NCBI RefSeq assembly: GCF_004016445.2
Contig: NZ_SADT02000001.1
Location: 973,630 to 1,037,629, forward strand
Source: Mesorhizobium sp. M2E.F.Ca.ET.219.01.1.1
GTDB lineage: Bacteria > Pseudomonadota > Alphaproteobacteria > Rhizobiales > Rhizobiaceae
Length of the DNA: 64,000 nt
Direction: 5' to 3'
Position 1 is the first letter of the stretch; the number at the start of each line of letters is the position of its first letter. Of this stretch, positions 1-8,540 are shown piece by piece. The translations under genes and the position numbers were made by a program. The notes under the pieces were generated by a model. It was not told the origin of the DNA. It did not search any database and saw nothing but the letters and a program-made list of their open reading frames with translations.

Positions 1-113
1 GCGCCCGCCTCGGCGACGCCGCGGAGCGGCGCGTGCGCGGCAATTTCGATCATACGGCAAGCATTGGACAGCTCAAGGAACTGTTCGAGCGCGAGTGGCG
101 GGCCGCCGATTGA
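1..113 (+). CDS. Glycosyltransferase family 4, C-terminal end (partial)
   Basis: Only the last 36 codons are in the window, read in the frame that starts at base 3 and ends at the TGA at 111-113. The peptide ends in a pattern (arginine-rich helix, NFDH, then QLKELFERE) that matches the final helix of GT4 glycosyltransferases. Its stop codon overlaps the TTG start proposed for the next gene, so the two were probably translated together in a polysaccharide operon. The acceptor and donor cannot be told from this fragment. Confidence 0.55.
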   Translation, partial: ARLGDAAERRVRGNFDHTASIGQLKELFEREWRAAD

Positions 114-1255
114 AGCGCGTCTTCCTCTATGTCCAGCACCTGCTCGGTATCGGCCATCTCGCGCGCTCCAGCCGCATCGCAGCGGCACTGGTCGATGACG
201 GGTTTGACGTAACCGTCGTGACCGGCGGCGCGCCGATCGCCGGGTTTCCGGGACCGGGGGTAAAAACTGTAACCCTTCCGCCTGTCACCTCCGGTGATGA
301 AGGATTTTCCGGACTTGTCGACCTGCAGGGCAAACCGGTCGACGATGATTTCAAGAAACGGCGTTCAGAGATGCTGCTGCAGGCATACAGGGATTGCAGG
401 CCTGATGTCGTCATTGTCGAGGCCTTTCCATTTGGACGCCGGCAGATGCGCTTCGAACTCATGCCGCTGCTCGAGGCCATCGAGGCGTCATCGCCCAGAC
501 CGCTGCTGGCGACGTCCGTCCGCGATATCCTTCAGGAGCGCGTCAAGCCGGGCCGAAACGAGGAAACGGTCGATCTCATCAACAGGCATTTCGACCTTGT
601 CATGGTCCATGGCGATCCGGCTTTCGCAACCATCGACAAGACATTTCCACTGGCTGGGGCAATCAGGGCCGAGGTCACCTACACAGGGCTCGTTGCCGCG
701 CCGCCATCGCCCGCGGCCACCGAGCGCTTCGACATTCTGGTGTCGGTTGGCGGCGGGGCTGCCGGGAGGGGCCTTGTCAGCTCCACCATCGCAGCGGCGC
801 GGAATGCCAACAATGGCTGGAAATGGTGTTTGATCACCGGTCCCAACCTGCCGAAAGACGAGTTTGACGCCATCGCACGCGATGCCACGCCGGGCCTGTC
901 CGTCTTCCGCTTCCGCGAGGATTTCGCCAGCCTGCTGACCGGCGCCCGCCTGTCGGTCTCGCAGGCGGGCTACAACACGGTCTGCGATGTCCTGCGCGCG
1001 GGTTGTCGCTCCCTGCTCGTGCCGTTTGCTGCCGGCGGGGAAACCGAACAAACGGTTCGCGCCCTGATGCTCGAAGAACTCGGTCTTGCAACGGTGCTGA
1101 TGGAAAAGGACCTGACGCCTGAAGGCTTGGCGCAAGCGATCGAACAGGCGCTTGCGGCCCCGACGCCGTCCGCGCATCGTCTCGATCTGGAAGGCGCGCG
1201 TCATACGGCGCAAATCCTGCGCGAGCGGCATCGAACATGGTCAGTAAAATCCTGA
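110..1255 (+). CDS. MurG/GT28-like glycosyltransferase family protein
   Basis: A 381-residue protein beginning MKRVFLYVQHLLGIGH, which is the usual N terminus of a group of GT28-like glycosyltransferases. The C-terminal nucleotide-sugar site is recognisable: SQAGYNTVCDVLRAGC followed by LLVPFAAGGETEQ, the AGxNT...EQ motif of the MurG type. The TTG at 110 was chosen because it places the conserved N terminus at residue 1 and overlaps the upstream stop (TTGA). A GTG at 95 would add five residues. No signal peptide or membrane segment is seen, so it probably acts at the cytoplasmic face on a lipid-linked or soluble glycan. The exact sugar is unknown. Confidence 0.75.
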   Translation: MKRVFLYVQHLLGIGHLARSSRIAAALVDDGFDVTVVTGGAPIAGFPGPGVKTVTLPPVTSGDEGFSGLVDLQGKPVDDDFKKRRSEMLLQAYRDCRPDVVIVEAFPFGRRQMRFELMPLLEAIEASSPRPLLATSVRDILQERVKPGRNEETVDLINRHFDLVMVHGDPAFATIDKTFPLAGAIRAEVTYTGLVAAPPSPAATERFDILVSVGGGAAGRGLVSSTIAAARNANNGWKWCLITGPNLPKDEFDAIARDATPGLSVFRFREDFASLLTGARLSVSQAGYNTVCDVLRAGCRSLLVPFAAGGETEQTVRALMLEELGLATVLMEKDLTPEGLAQAIEQALAAPTPSAHRLDLEGARHTAQILRERHRTWSVKS

Positions 1256-1268
1256 CGCGGATCGCGTC
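1254..1268. terminator. Short hairpin between convergent genes
   Basis: GACGCG, a GAT loop, then CGCGTC form a perfect 6-bp stem that begins inside the stop codon of the glycosyltransferase and lies ahead of the convergent methyltransferase gene. There is no T tract, so this is only a weak candidate for a bidirectional end signal. Confidence 0.25.
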
Positions 1269-1293
1269 GGGGTTAGAGTTCGCGCAACGCGCT

Positions 1294-1971
1294 TCAAACA
1301 GTTCCAATCAGCATGAAGCGCGTATATTTTTTTGTCGGCAGTTCGCCGGAGAACCGCATCTCCCGCAGCGACGCCATTGCTTCGAAGGCTGCAAGTGAAG
1401 CCACGCAGTTGATGTGCGTCGGCTCGCTGAAATAGTCATTCGATTGCAGCAGTACATTCGTGCCCCGCGGGAGCAGGGCAAGCCAGGCGCCGAGATCGGC
1501 GATATGCTCGCAGCTCGTGTTGACTATCAGGTCGGACCGCCCGGCGTGTGCATAATCGAGTGCGTACATATCTGCCGTCAGCGCCCGGAACCGGTCGCCG
1601 GCGTCCCGGTTGAGGGTCCGGGCAACTGGCGCGACCTCGGGATCGATGTCGATACTATCGACTGCAGCAATATCGAAGCGGGGGTCGTTGAAAAGCATTG
1701 CCGGCAATATGCCGTACCATCCGCCCAGAACCCATATGCGCGCGAAGTGCCCGCCGCAGCTTTCGAACAGTCTGTCGAGCGCCCACATCTTGCAGGCCAC
1801 CTGCTTGTGGTTGAATGCGTTGGCGATGTCGGCCTGCGGATGTTTGGCGATGACGCGCGCCAGCCCCGCCACGAGAGGGTGATTGACATAGGCAGCAATT
1901 CCCCGCGTGAGGTCCAAGGCCTGCTCGTGCCCGTCCATGCCGGCATTGCGCGGTTGCGTGACATCCATCAT
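1294..1971 (-). CDS. Class I SAM-dependent methyltransferase-like protein
   Basis: A 225-residue protein. Residues around 75-100 carry the glycine-rich strand IWVLGGWYGILPAM and the acidic strand AAVDSIDIDPE, as expected for SAM binding in a Rossmann-like methyltransferase. DLIVNTSCEHIADLGAWL fills the place of motif IV. The open frame runs upstream to 2121, but the start is placed at the tandem ATGs at 1971/1968 because AAGGCG lies just before them and the extra N terminus is arginine-rich and unconserved-looking. It is convergent with the glycosyltransferase and divergent from the ABC gene. The substrate is unknown. A role in glycan decoration is suggested only by its neighbours. Confidence 0.6.
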   Translation of the reverse strand: MMDVTQPRNAGMDGHEQALDLTRGIAAYVNHPLVAGLARVIAKHPQADIANAFNHKQVACKMWALDRLFESCGGHFARIWVLGGWYGILPAMLFNDPRFDIAAVDSIDIDPEVAPVARTLNRDAGDRFRALTADMYALDYAHAGRSDLIVNTSCEHIADLGAWLALLPRGTNVLLQSNDYFSEPTHINCVASLAAFEAMASLREMRFSGELPTKKYTRFMLIGTV

Positions 1972-2129
1972 ATTCGCCTTGTACGTTGGGATTTCGGGCG
2001 ACACAACGCAATCTTGCCCCGCCAAGCCGCCTCGCAGGCTTCGAACGCGTCGCCGGCGATGATTGCCGATGCGCCGTCCACCAGCTGAGGCTTTACTTCG
2101 TTCGTTAAACTGAAGGTCCACAGTCGCAT

Positions 2130-4844
2130 ATGGAACCCAGCCTTGCTCGCTATATCTGGACGCACACCAAGAAGCAGCAGCTCTGGATATTGGTTATCGT
2201 CTTGCTTTCGATGATTCCGTATTTCATGTCCTTTGACCTGCCGAAGCTGATCGTCAACGGCCCGATCCAAGGCAAGGGCTTCGAGCAACCGGGCGCGACC
2301 CAGCCATTCATGCGGCTCCACTATAACCTGCCGTTCATCGGAGAGGTCCAGTTCTTTCCTGGCTTTCAGCTCGACCGCACGACGACGCTGTTTGCCCTCA
2401 GCCTCGTGTTCCTCTTGCTGGTCATCATCAACGGCCTGTTCAAATTCTACATCAATACCTACAAGGGTCGGCTCGGCGAACGCATGCTGCGCCGTATCCG
2501 CTTCGAACTGGTCGATCGTGTGCTGCGGTTTCCGCCGCGTTATTTCAAGCGCGTGAAATCCGCCGAAGTGGCGACCATGGTCAAGGACGAGGTGGAGCCG
2601 CTGGGCGGTTTCATCGGCGATGCTTTCCTGCAGCCGGTGCTACTCGGCGGCCAGGCGGTGACGGCCATGCTGTTCATCGTGGTCCAGAACTTCTGGCTCG
2701 GAATGATCGCCGCCGTGATCGTGGCGATCCAGATCGTGCTCATCCCGCGAATGCGGCGGCGGCTGATCGTGCTCGGGCGCAAACGGCAGTTGACGGCGCG
2801 CGCGCTTTCGGGCCGCGTCGGCGAAATCGTCGACGGCATCGGCGCTGTTCACGTCCATGATACATCAAACTACGAGCGCGCCGACATAGCTGCCCGGCTC
2901 GGGCTCATCTTCAAGATCCGCTTCGATCTTTACCAATGGAAATTCATGGTGAAGTTCCTCAACAATTTTCTCGCGCAGATCACGCCGTTTCTGTTCTACA
3001 TGGTAGGTGGGTATCTGGTCATCCAGGGACGGCTGGACGTCGGCCAGCTCGTGGCCGTGATCGGCGCCTACAAGGACCTGCCCGGACCGATGAAGGAACT
3101 GATCGACTGGGATCAGGACCGGCAGGATGTCCAGGTCAAATACCAGCAGGTCGTCGAACAATTCACCGTCGAGGGTCTCATTGCGCCGCAAATCGGCGCA
3201 CTGACGATCGATGATCCCGGTCCGATGACCAAACCCCTGTCCGCGATCGGTCTGTCCATGGCGGACGATGGCGGTGCAATGCTCCTCGACCGTATCTCTC
3301 TCCAGGTCAAGCCCGGTGAGACGGTGGCGCTGGTCAGCACCTCAACAGGTGGAGCGGAGGCGCTCGCAGAGGCCTTCGCGCGGCTGAACTGGCCGGAAAG
3401 CGGAAAGGTCGCTTCGGGTGCCGACGACCTGCTTGAACTTCCCGAAGCAGTGACCGGCCGGCGCATGTCCTATGCCTCGTCGGATGTTTTCCTGTTCCAG
3501 GCAAGCCTTCGCGACAATCTGCTCTACGGGTTGAAGCATGCGCCGCTGACACCGGTGACTTATGACGGTGCCGCAGCGGACCAGCAGCGCTGGAACATCC
3601 ACGAGGCGCGCCGGTCGGGCAACCCGGACCTTGATATCCACAGCGACTGGATCGACTACGCTTCCGTCGGCGCTACCGGCCCGCACGACCTCTTTGAAGC
3701 CGTGCGCCAGGTGCTCGACGCGGTTCTTCTGTCGCGCGACATTCTCGATCTAGGCTTGCGTTCTTCGGCCGACCTCACGCGTCACACGGAGCTTGCCGGG
3801 CGGATCGTCGAACTGCGTGCGGCGCTGCGAACCCGACTGGAACACGAAGGATTGAGCGGACTGGTGGTTCCATTCGAACCGGGCGCCTACAACAAGGAAG
3901 CAACGATCGGCCAGAACCTGCTCTTCGGCGCTGCCGCAGGCCCGGAGCTGGCCGACAAGGCTCTGGCGGCAAATCCCTATTTTGCTTCCGTGCTGAGGCA
4001 AGCCGGCCTCGATCGAACGTTCTACGAAATGGGCTTGGAGATCGCCGAACAAGCGATCGAGCTGTTTGCCGATCTGCCGCCCGATCACCAGTTCTTCCAG
4101 CAGCTCGCGTTCATGAGCGCCGAGGAGATACCCGCCTACGAAACCTTGCTGCAACGGCTCAAGAACCGTCCCTACGAGACGGTCTCGGAGAACGACCGCG
4201 CTATGATGGTCACCCTGAGCTTTGCCTATATCGAGCCCCGGCATCGCTTCGGCCTGCTGGGCGAGGAATTGATGAACAAGATCGTTGCCGCACGCAACCG
4301 ATTCCATGAAGACCTTCCGCCCGAGCTGCAAAATGCGGTCGAACGCTACGATCCTGCCAAATACATTGCCGCGGCTACGGTCATGGACAATGTCCTGTTC
4401 GGGCGTCTGGGTAGCAACCATCCCGACGCGCCGGATCGCATACGCTCCATCGTCTATGATATTCTCGATGAATTGGGGCTTTATGCCGAACTGCTGGATG
4501 TCGGTTTGGACTTCAACGTCGGCGCCGGCGGCAGGCGGCTGACCGCTGGGCAGCGACAGAAGCTCGATGTTGCCCGAGCTCTGCTCAAGCGGCCCGATTT
4601 TCTCATTCTCAACCGACCGCTGTCGGCGCTCGACCAGCGCGTGCAGGACAAGGTGCTGCAAAACGTGCTCGAGGAAGCCAGACGCGACGGCCGTTCGCCG
4701 GCAATTGTGTGCGTCGTGACGAATCCGGCAATGGCGATGATGTTCGATCGCGTTGTCGTCTTCGACTCGGGTCGATTGGTGGAAGACGGACCGCACGAGA
4801 CGCTTTTGGCCGGGGACGGTATTTTCAAGGAACTGGTGTCATAG
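2130..4844 (+). CDS. ABC exporter-like protein with degenerate nucleotide-binding domain
   Basis: A 904-residue protein. Residues 1-330 are a six-helix exporter-type membrane domain. The remaining part is an ATPase domain that is strongly altered. At the Walker A position (396-411) the sequence is GETVALVSTSTGGAEA, without the GKS/T. The signature at 804-808 is LTAGQ instead of LSGGQ. Walker B reads FLILNRPLSALD (824-835), with the DE pair replaced by N828-R829. About 400 residues separate Walker A from the signature, roughly four times normal. That stretch holds three copies of a xxxNLLFG-like motif (457-467, 591-600, 748-758). It probably lacks ordinary ATPase activity and may be a regulated or scaffolding transporter. 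A cNMP-binding protein and an MBL hydrolase follow. Confidence 0.75.
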   Translation: MEPSLARYIWTHTKKQQLWILVIVLLSMIPYFMSFDLPKLIVNGPIQGKGFEQPGATQPFMRLHYNLPFIGEVQFFPGFQLDRTTTLFALSLVFLLLVIINGLFKFYINTYKGRLGERMLRRIRFELVDRVLRFPPRYFKRVKSAEVATMVKDEVEPLGGFIGDAFLQPVLLGGQAVTAMLFIVVQNFWLGMIAAVIVAIQIVLIPRMRRRLIVLGRKRQLTARALSGRVGEIVDGIGAVHVHDTSNYERADIAARLGLIFKIRFDLYQWKFMVKFLNNFLAQITPFLFYMVGGYLVIQGRLDVGQLVAVIGAYKDLPGPMKELIDWDQDRQDVQVKYQQVVEQFTVEGLIAPQIGALTIDDPGPMTKPLSAIGLSMADDGGAMLLDRISLQVKPGETVALVSTSTGGAEALAEAFARLNWPESGKVASGADDLLELPEAVTGRRMSYASSDVFLFQASLRDNLLYGLKHAPLTPVTYDGAAADQQRWNIHEARRSGNPDLDIHSDWIDYASVGATGPHDLFEAVRQVLDAVLLSRDILDLGLRSSADLTRHTELAGRIVELRAALRTRLEHEGLSGLVVPFEPGAYNKEATIGQNLLFGAAAGPELADKALAANPYFASVLRQAGLDRTFYEMGLEIAEQAIELFADLPPDHQFFQQLAFMSAEEIPAYETLLQRLKNRPYETVSENDRAMMVTLSFAYIEPRHRFGLLGEELMNKIVAARNRFHEDLPPELQNAVERYDPAKYIAAATVMDNVLFGRLGSNHPDAPDRIRSIVYDILDELGLYAELLDVGLDFNVGAGGRRLTAGQRQKLDVARALLKRPDFLILNRPLSALDQRVQDKVLQNVLEEARRDGRSPAIVCVVTNPAMAMMFDRVVVFDSGRLVEDGPHETLLAGDGIFKELVS

Positions 4845-5032
4845 AGCATGAGACATTCAGATGGGATCATTCCACCGGTAGGACCTTGCTGCAAGATCAA
4901 GAGATTGAGCTTTCCAGCTGGTTGGGCTCGCCACCTCAAGTGGTTCGTATTGCCACCCGGAAACGGAATTGATTTCATCTGGGCGTCGGTTGTTCTAGTC
5001 TGGCAGACGTGAATTTTGGGAGGTTTGCGACA

Positions 5033-5482
5033 ATGCTGCTCAAGGATGAGGTTGGAATGCTGCAACGCGTTCCCTTGTTCTCCGGCATAGAGTCGGCAAA
5101 GCTCAAGCTGCTTGCGTTCACATCCGATCGCGTAAGCTACAGCGCCGGCCAGATCCTTTTCCGGCAAGGCGATGAGGGAGACGCCGCCTATGTCATCCTT
5201 TCAGGGAAGGCGGATATTCTGGTCGATTCCGACAACGGACCGATAAAAGTTGCCGAACTGCTGCCAAATTCGATCGTTGGCGAGATCGCCATATTGTGCA
5301 ACAGCTCCCGCACGGCCACCGTCAGAGCCGCAAGTCCGGTGGAAGCCTTGAGAATTCGCAAGGATCATTTCCTGAGGCTTATGAGGGAGTTCCCGGAAAT
5401 GACCATCGAGATGGTGCGGGTCCTCGCCGATCGCCTAAGCCATACGACCGCGGATCTGATCGACGCACGGAGCGCCAAGTAA
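5033..5482 (+). CDS. Cyclic nucleotide-binding domain protein
   Basis: A 149-residue protein made almost entirely of one cNMP-binding domain. The phosphate-binding cassette is complete: VGEIAILCNSSRTATVRA contains the glutamate that holds the ribose and the arginine that holds the cyclic phosphate, so cAMP or cGMP binding is likely. There is no helix-turn-helix after it, so it is not a Crp-type regulator but a stand-alone sensor. The ATG at 5033 is preferred over the GTG at 5009 because GGGAGG sits 9 bases before it. It lies between the degenerate ABC protein and the MBL hydrolase and could act on either. Several cyclase genes are nearby. Confidence 0.82.
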   Translation: MLLKDEVGMLQRVPLFSGIESAKLKLLAFTSDRVSYSAGQILFRQGDEGDAAYVILSGKADILVDSDNGPIKVAELLPNSIVGEIAILCNSSRTATVRAASPVEALRIRKDHFLRLMREFPEMTIEMVRVLADRLSHTTADLIDARSAK

Positions 5483-5557
5483 CCAGTGACGCGCACTTAA
5501 TTCTCGCCGTTGTGATGGCTCCGGCTAGCATGGGCGACTGGACCGCGAAGGAGCAGC

Positions 5558-6412
5558 ATGGAGGACGACGTTTTCCTGGTCAGGTTTTGGGGGGTGCGCG
5601 GCAGCATTTCGGTATCGGGGCCAGAATTCTCCCGCTATGGCGGCAACACGATCTGTATTGAGATGCGATGCGGTAAGCATACGCTTCTCTTCGACGCGGG
5701 CTCGGGCCTGCCGCCTGCCGGCCGAACGCTTCGGGCGTCGGGCGTAACCGATTTCGACCTGTTCTTCACCCACTGCCATTACGACCACATCATCGGGCTG
5801 CCGGCTTTTAAGCCGATCTACGACCGTAGCGTCAAAGTCAGGCTTTGGTCCGGGCATCTTGCAGGACGCATGACGACCCGGCAGATTGTCGATGAGTTCA
5901 TGCGGCCGCCTTGGTTTCCGGTGCGACTGGACGTCTGCAAGGCAAGCCTCGACTACCGCGATTTCGTATCAGGAGACGTGCTTCGGCCGCGCGAAGGGGT
6001 GGTGATCCGGACCGGCAGTCTCACCCATCCCGGTGGCTGTATAGGCTATCGGGTCGAATGGGGCGGCCGTGTCGTGGCAGTGATCACAGACACTGAACAC
6101 GAGCCGGGCAAGCTCGATCAGGCGGTGCTCGGCCTGATCGAAGATGCCGACCTCGTCATTTACGATTGCACCTATACCGAGGAGGAAATGGAGCGCTACC
6201 GCGGTAACGGGCACTCGACATGGCAACAGGGCATCAAGCTCTGCGAGGCGGCCGGCGCGCGGGAGCTTGCGCTGATCCACCACGATCCGGCACGCACCGA
6301 CGAGGAACTGGACGAGATCGAGAAACTGGCCAAGGACAGGTTTGCCGGCGCTTTTGCCGCGCGGGATGGCCAGACGCTTGAATTTCCAGTCTTATCACAC
6401 AAAGCGCGCTAA
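5558..6412 (+). CDS. MBL-fold metallo-hydrolase
   Basis: A 284-residue metallo-beta-lactamase-fold protein. It starts with the FWGVRGSI strand and YGGNT motif of a bacterial subfamily often found beside cNMP-binding proteins. The metal site is seen in THCHYDH (HxHxDH), a later histidine in SLTHPGG, an aspartate in ITDTEHE and a histidine near the end in ALIHHDP. AAGGAG precedes the ATG. No signal peptide is seen, so it is cytoplasmic. A cyclic-nucleotide phosphodiesterase role would suit the neighbours but is inference; other small phosphoesters are possible. Confidence 0.78.
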   Translation: MEDDVFLVRFWGVRGSISVSGPEFSRYGGNTICIEMRCGKHTLLFDAGSGLPPAGRTLRASGVTDFDLFFTHCHYDHIIGLPAFKPIYDRSVKVRLWSGHLAGRMTTRQIVDEFMRPPWFPVRLDVCKASLDYRDFVSGDVLRPREGVVIRTGSLTHPGGCIGYRVEWGGRVVAVITDTEHEPGKLDQAVLGLIEDADLVIYDCTYTEEEMERYRGNGHSTWQQGIKLCEAAGARELALIHHDPARTDEELDEIEKLAKDRFAGAFAARDGQTLEFPVLSHKAR

Positions 6413-6429
6413 GCTATTTTCCTCTATCT

Positions 6430-6617
6430 TCTTGTTTTGACGCAATTCCGGACGGAAGGCTACAGCGAAGGCGCCGAGCCTAACCGCTCACACTTTTCCT
6501 GGAATTGCTCTAAAGCGCGTCGCGATCCTTCGGATTCGCTCCATGCGCTTTGGGACTTTGATTTTGCGCATGTCTTTATCCCGAAACCGGTTTCCACTTT
6601 CGGGCGACATGCTTTAG
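6430..6617. repeat. Rhizobiales-type intergenic palindromic repeat (two units)
   Basis: The first unit spans GCAATTCCGG (6442-6451) to CCTGGAATTGC (6498-6508), a large imperfect stem. A second unit follows, with GCGCATGTCTTTATC and the small hairpin CCGAAACCGG...TTTCGG, ending near GACATGC at 6607-6612. This is the mosaic element common in Mesorhizobium-like genomes. It fills the space between convergent genes and its right end supplies the stop codon of the deacetylase. A related copy is at 22103-22205 and a truncated one at 60721-60775. Confidence 0.75.
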
Positions 6618-7369
6618 CGGCGCCGCGCCCCGATCAATGTCCTGATCGGAAGCCATGCGCAGGCTTCAGTCTGTGCGGTGACCGTGAACAGCCGTTCGAG
6701 GAAAAGCCAGGCCGATTCATCGTGTACGAGATGGTGGGTAAGCAAGCCGACCGGTTCGCCGCCGTCGAATGCGTGCCGCAATTGCGCGATGATGGTCTGG
6801 ACCAATATGCCGTGATCGCGGCAACCGCGCGTGCCGTGCCAGTCCATGATGTCGACATTGCTGTTCATGACCACCAGCGAAGCCGGCTTAGGCGGCCCAT
6901 AGACCGACAATGCTGCAAATCCCATCGATCCAAGCTCGGATACCAAGCCGGCGTCGATCCTGTTCCAGGGCGGCACCAGCATCGGTACAGCACGTGCGCC
7001 GTGCAGGCCGGTTATGCGCGACAGACCGCGAGCCAGATCATCGAGCACCGTCTCGCGTGGCCGGTGCGGGCCGAGTTCCTGCTTTTTCTGGCCCTCCGAC
7101 GCATGATTTCGGTGCGCCCAGCCATGGATGGCGACCGTGGCATGCGGCGCCTCGTCAAGCCGGGCGACCAGCTTCCCATCAGTCAGGGCCGGAATGACGG
7201 CCAGAGTGACCGGAATCGCGAATTGACCGGTGAGGTCGAGCAGCCGGTCAAGCGCAGGCGTCGGATCCACGGCGTCATCGTCGCGCAGCCAGAACTCTGC
7301 CTTGCGGTCCGCCCGTTGCCGGCGCGCCAGTTCTTCCACCAAGGGTTGCCAGATCTGGTCGGATGTCAT
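6614..7369 (-). CDS. Polysaccharide deacetylase family protein
   Basis: A 251-residue cytoplasmic protein of the NodB-like carbohydrate esterase fold. FWLRDDDAVD near residue 27 supplies the acidic metal ligand pair and VAIHGWAHRNH near residue 80 gives the HxxxH metal ligands. LLTHHLVHD near the C terminus is the final histidine motif. It is expected to remove N-acetyl groups from a sugar during glycan synthesis. Its start overlaps the stop of the GT4 gene by 4 bases, so the two are translationally coupled. The TAA stop lies inside a repeat element. Confidence 0.75.
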   Translation of the reverse strand: MTSDQIWQPLVEELARRQRADRKAEFWLRDDDAVDPTPALDRLLDLTGQFAIPVTLAVIPALTDGKLVARLDEAPHATVAIHGWAHRNHASEGQKKQELGPHRPRETVLDDLARGLSRITGLHGARAVPMLVPPWNRIDAGLVSELGSMGFAALSVYGPPKPASLVVMNSNVDIMDWHGTRGCRDHGILVQTIIAQLRHAFDGGEPVGLLTHHLVHDESAWLFLERLFTVTAQTEACAWLPIRTLIGARRR

Positions 7370-8454
7370 GAAACCGGGATCTTCGCAAGAAGTTCGGCGA
7401 GACGCGCTGCCGCAGCACCGAGGGAGCGTTCTTCGAGGATGAAACGTCTGGCTTTCGCGGCCATGATGGTCCTTTCGTCGTTACGGGCCAGAAGCCTTTC
7501 AATGGCTGAAGCGAACGCCGTCACATCGCCCGGCGGGGTGAGGAACCCGGTCTGGCCATCGCGCACGACCTCCGGCACGCCGGCGATGTCCTGAGCGACC
7601 ACCGGAAGGCCGGCGGCCTGCGCTTCAAGATAGGCAACGCCATAGGCCTCGCCGAAACCCGGCCAGACGTAAATTCCCCCGCTGTAGAGGACATCCGGCA
7701 CGGCGGCCGGCTCAATCGCGCCAAGCCATTCGATACGGTCGGCGGGCAAGCCGGCGAATTGCGCTTTGACCTCGTCACGGGCAGGCCCGTCTCCGACGAC
7801 CGACATGGTCCAGGGCAGGTGACCGATCGAACCGAGCGCTTGCGCCAGCATGCGATAGCTTTCGAGTTTGTCGCCCGGGCGCATCATGGCGACGGTAACG
7901 AGGCGCGTCGGACGACCCCGTGCCGGCGTTTCACGGAATGCGGATGTGTCGATGAAGGGCGAAAGCATGCCGAAAGTGGCGCCGGGTACCGCATCCGCCA
8001 GTCCCTCGCGGTCCCTTTGCGTTAAGCAGATGTTCAGCGCCGCCCGTTCGACGGCTCGCGCCACCAAAGCCTGCGCATCTGCCCACAAACCGGCATTGCG
8101 CCGTCTCGAATAGGAGGCTTCCGCCGTCGCATAGGGGACGGCAAAGGCCGCCGCCAGCTCGGGCCCGATCAGGTCGGGCGCCTTGTAATAGGGATGATAA
8201 GTGAGCCAGAGATCGGGCTTGCCGTCACGATCCCAAAGCCTGGTCAGCCGCGCGGCTTCCTCTCGGGCCTCGATCTTGAGCGCATCGAAACTTTTCGGCT
8301 CCGGTTCGCGTAGATAGAAGCGCAATTCGGATGCCAGTTCGACGCTATGCCCCACGTGCTGCAGCGCTTTGATCAGCGTCCGTGCCATCTGGCGGTCGCC
8401 GGAGGCAACGGGATCATTGGGTGACTTCAGCGGTGCGTAGAAGGCAATTCGCAT
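7366..8454 (-). CDS. Glycosyltransferase family 4
   Basis: A 362-residue GT-B glycosyltransferase. The N-terminal half begins MRIAFYAPLKSPNDPVASGDRQMAR, the acceptor-side glycine loop region. The C-terminal donor half has GFGEAYGVAYLEAQAAGLPVV with the E(x7)E type motif, and the family end GFLTPPGD...LLARND. No membrane segment is seen. It is followed by a coupled deacetylase, which suggests that the same glycan is extended and then de-N-acetylated. It diverges from the DUF3095 gene across an 86-bp promoter region. The sugar is not known. Confidence 0.82.
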   Translation of the reverse strand: MRIAFYAPLKSPNDPVASGDRQMARTLIKALQHVGHSVELASELRFYLREPEPKSFDALKIEAREEAARLTRLWDRDGKPDLWLTYHPYYKAPDLIGPELAAAFAVPYATAEASYSRRRNAGLWADAQALVARAVERAALNICLTQRDREGLADAVPGATFGMLSPFIDTSAFRETPARGRPTRLVTVAMMRPGDKLESYRMLAQALGSIGHLPWTMSVVGDGPARDEVKAQFAGLPADRIEWLGAIEPAAVPDVLYSGGIYVWPGFGEAYGVAYLEAQAAGLPVVAQDIAGVPEVVRDGQTGFLTPPGDVTAFASAIERLLARNDERTIMAAKARRFILEERSLGAAAARLAELLAKIPVS

Positions 8455-8540
8455 CGCCGGAACCTATCATCGGAAAGCCGGCGCAAGTCAATTTCGAAGC
8501 ATGATCGACTTCACCCTTCAGCAGTGGAATATGCTATCTG

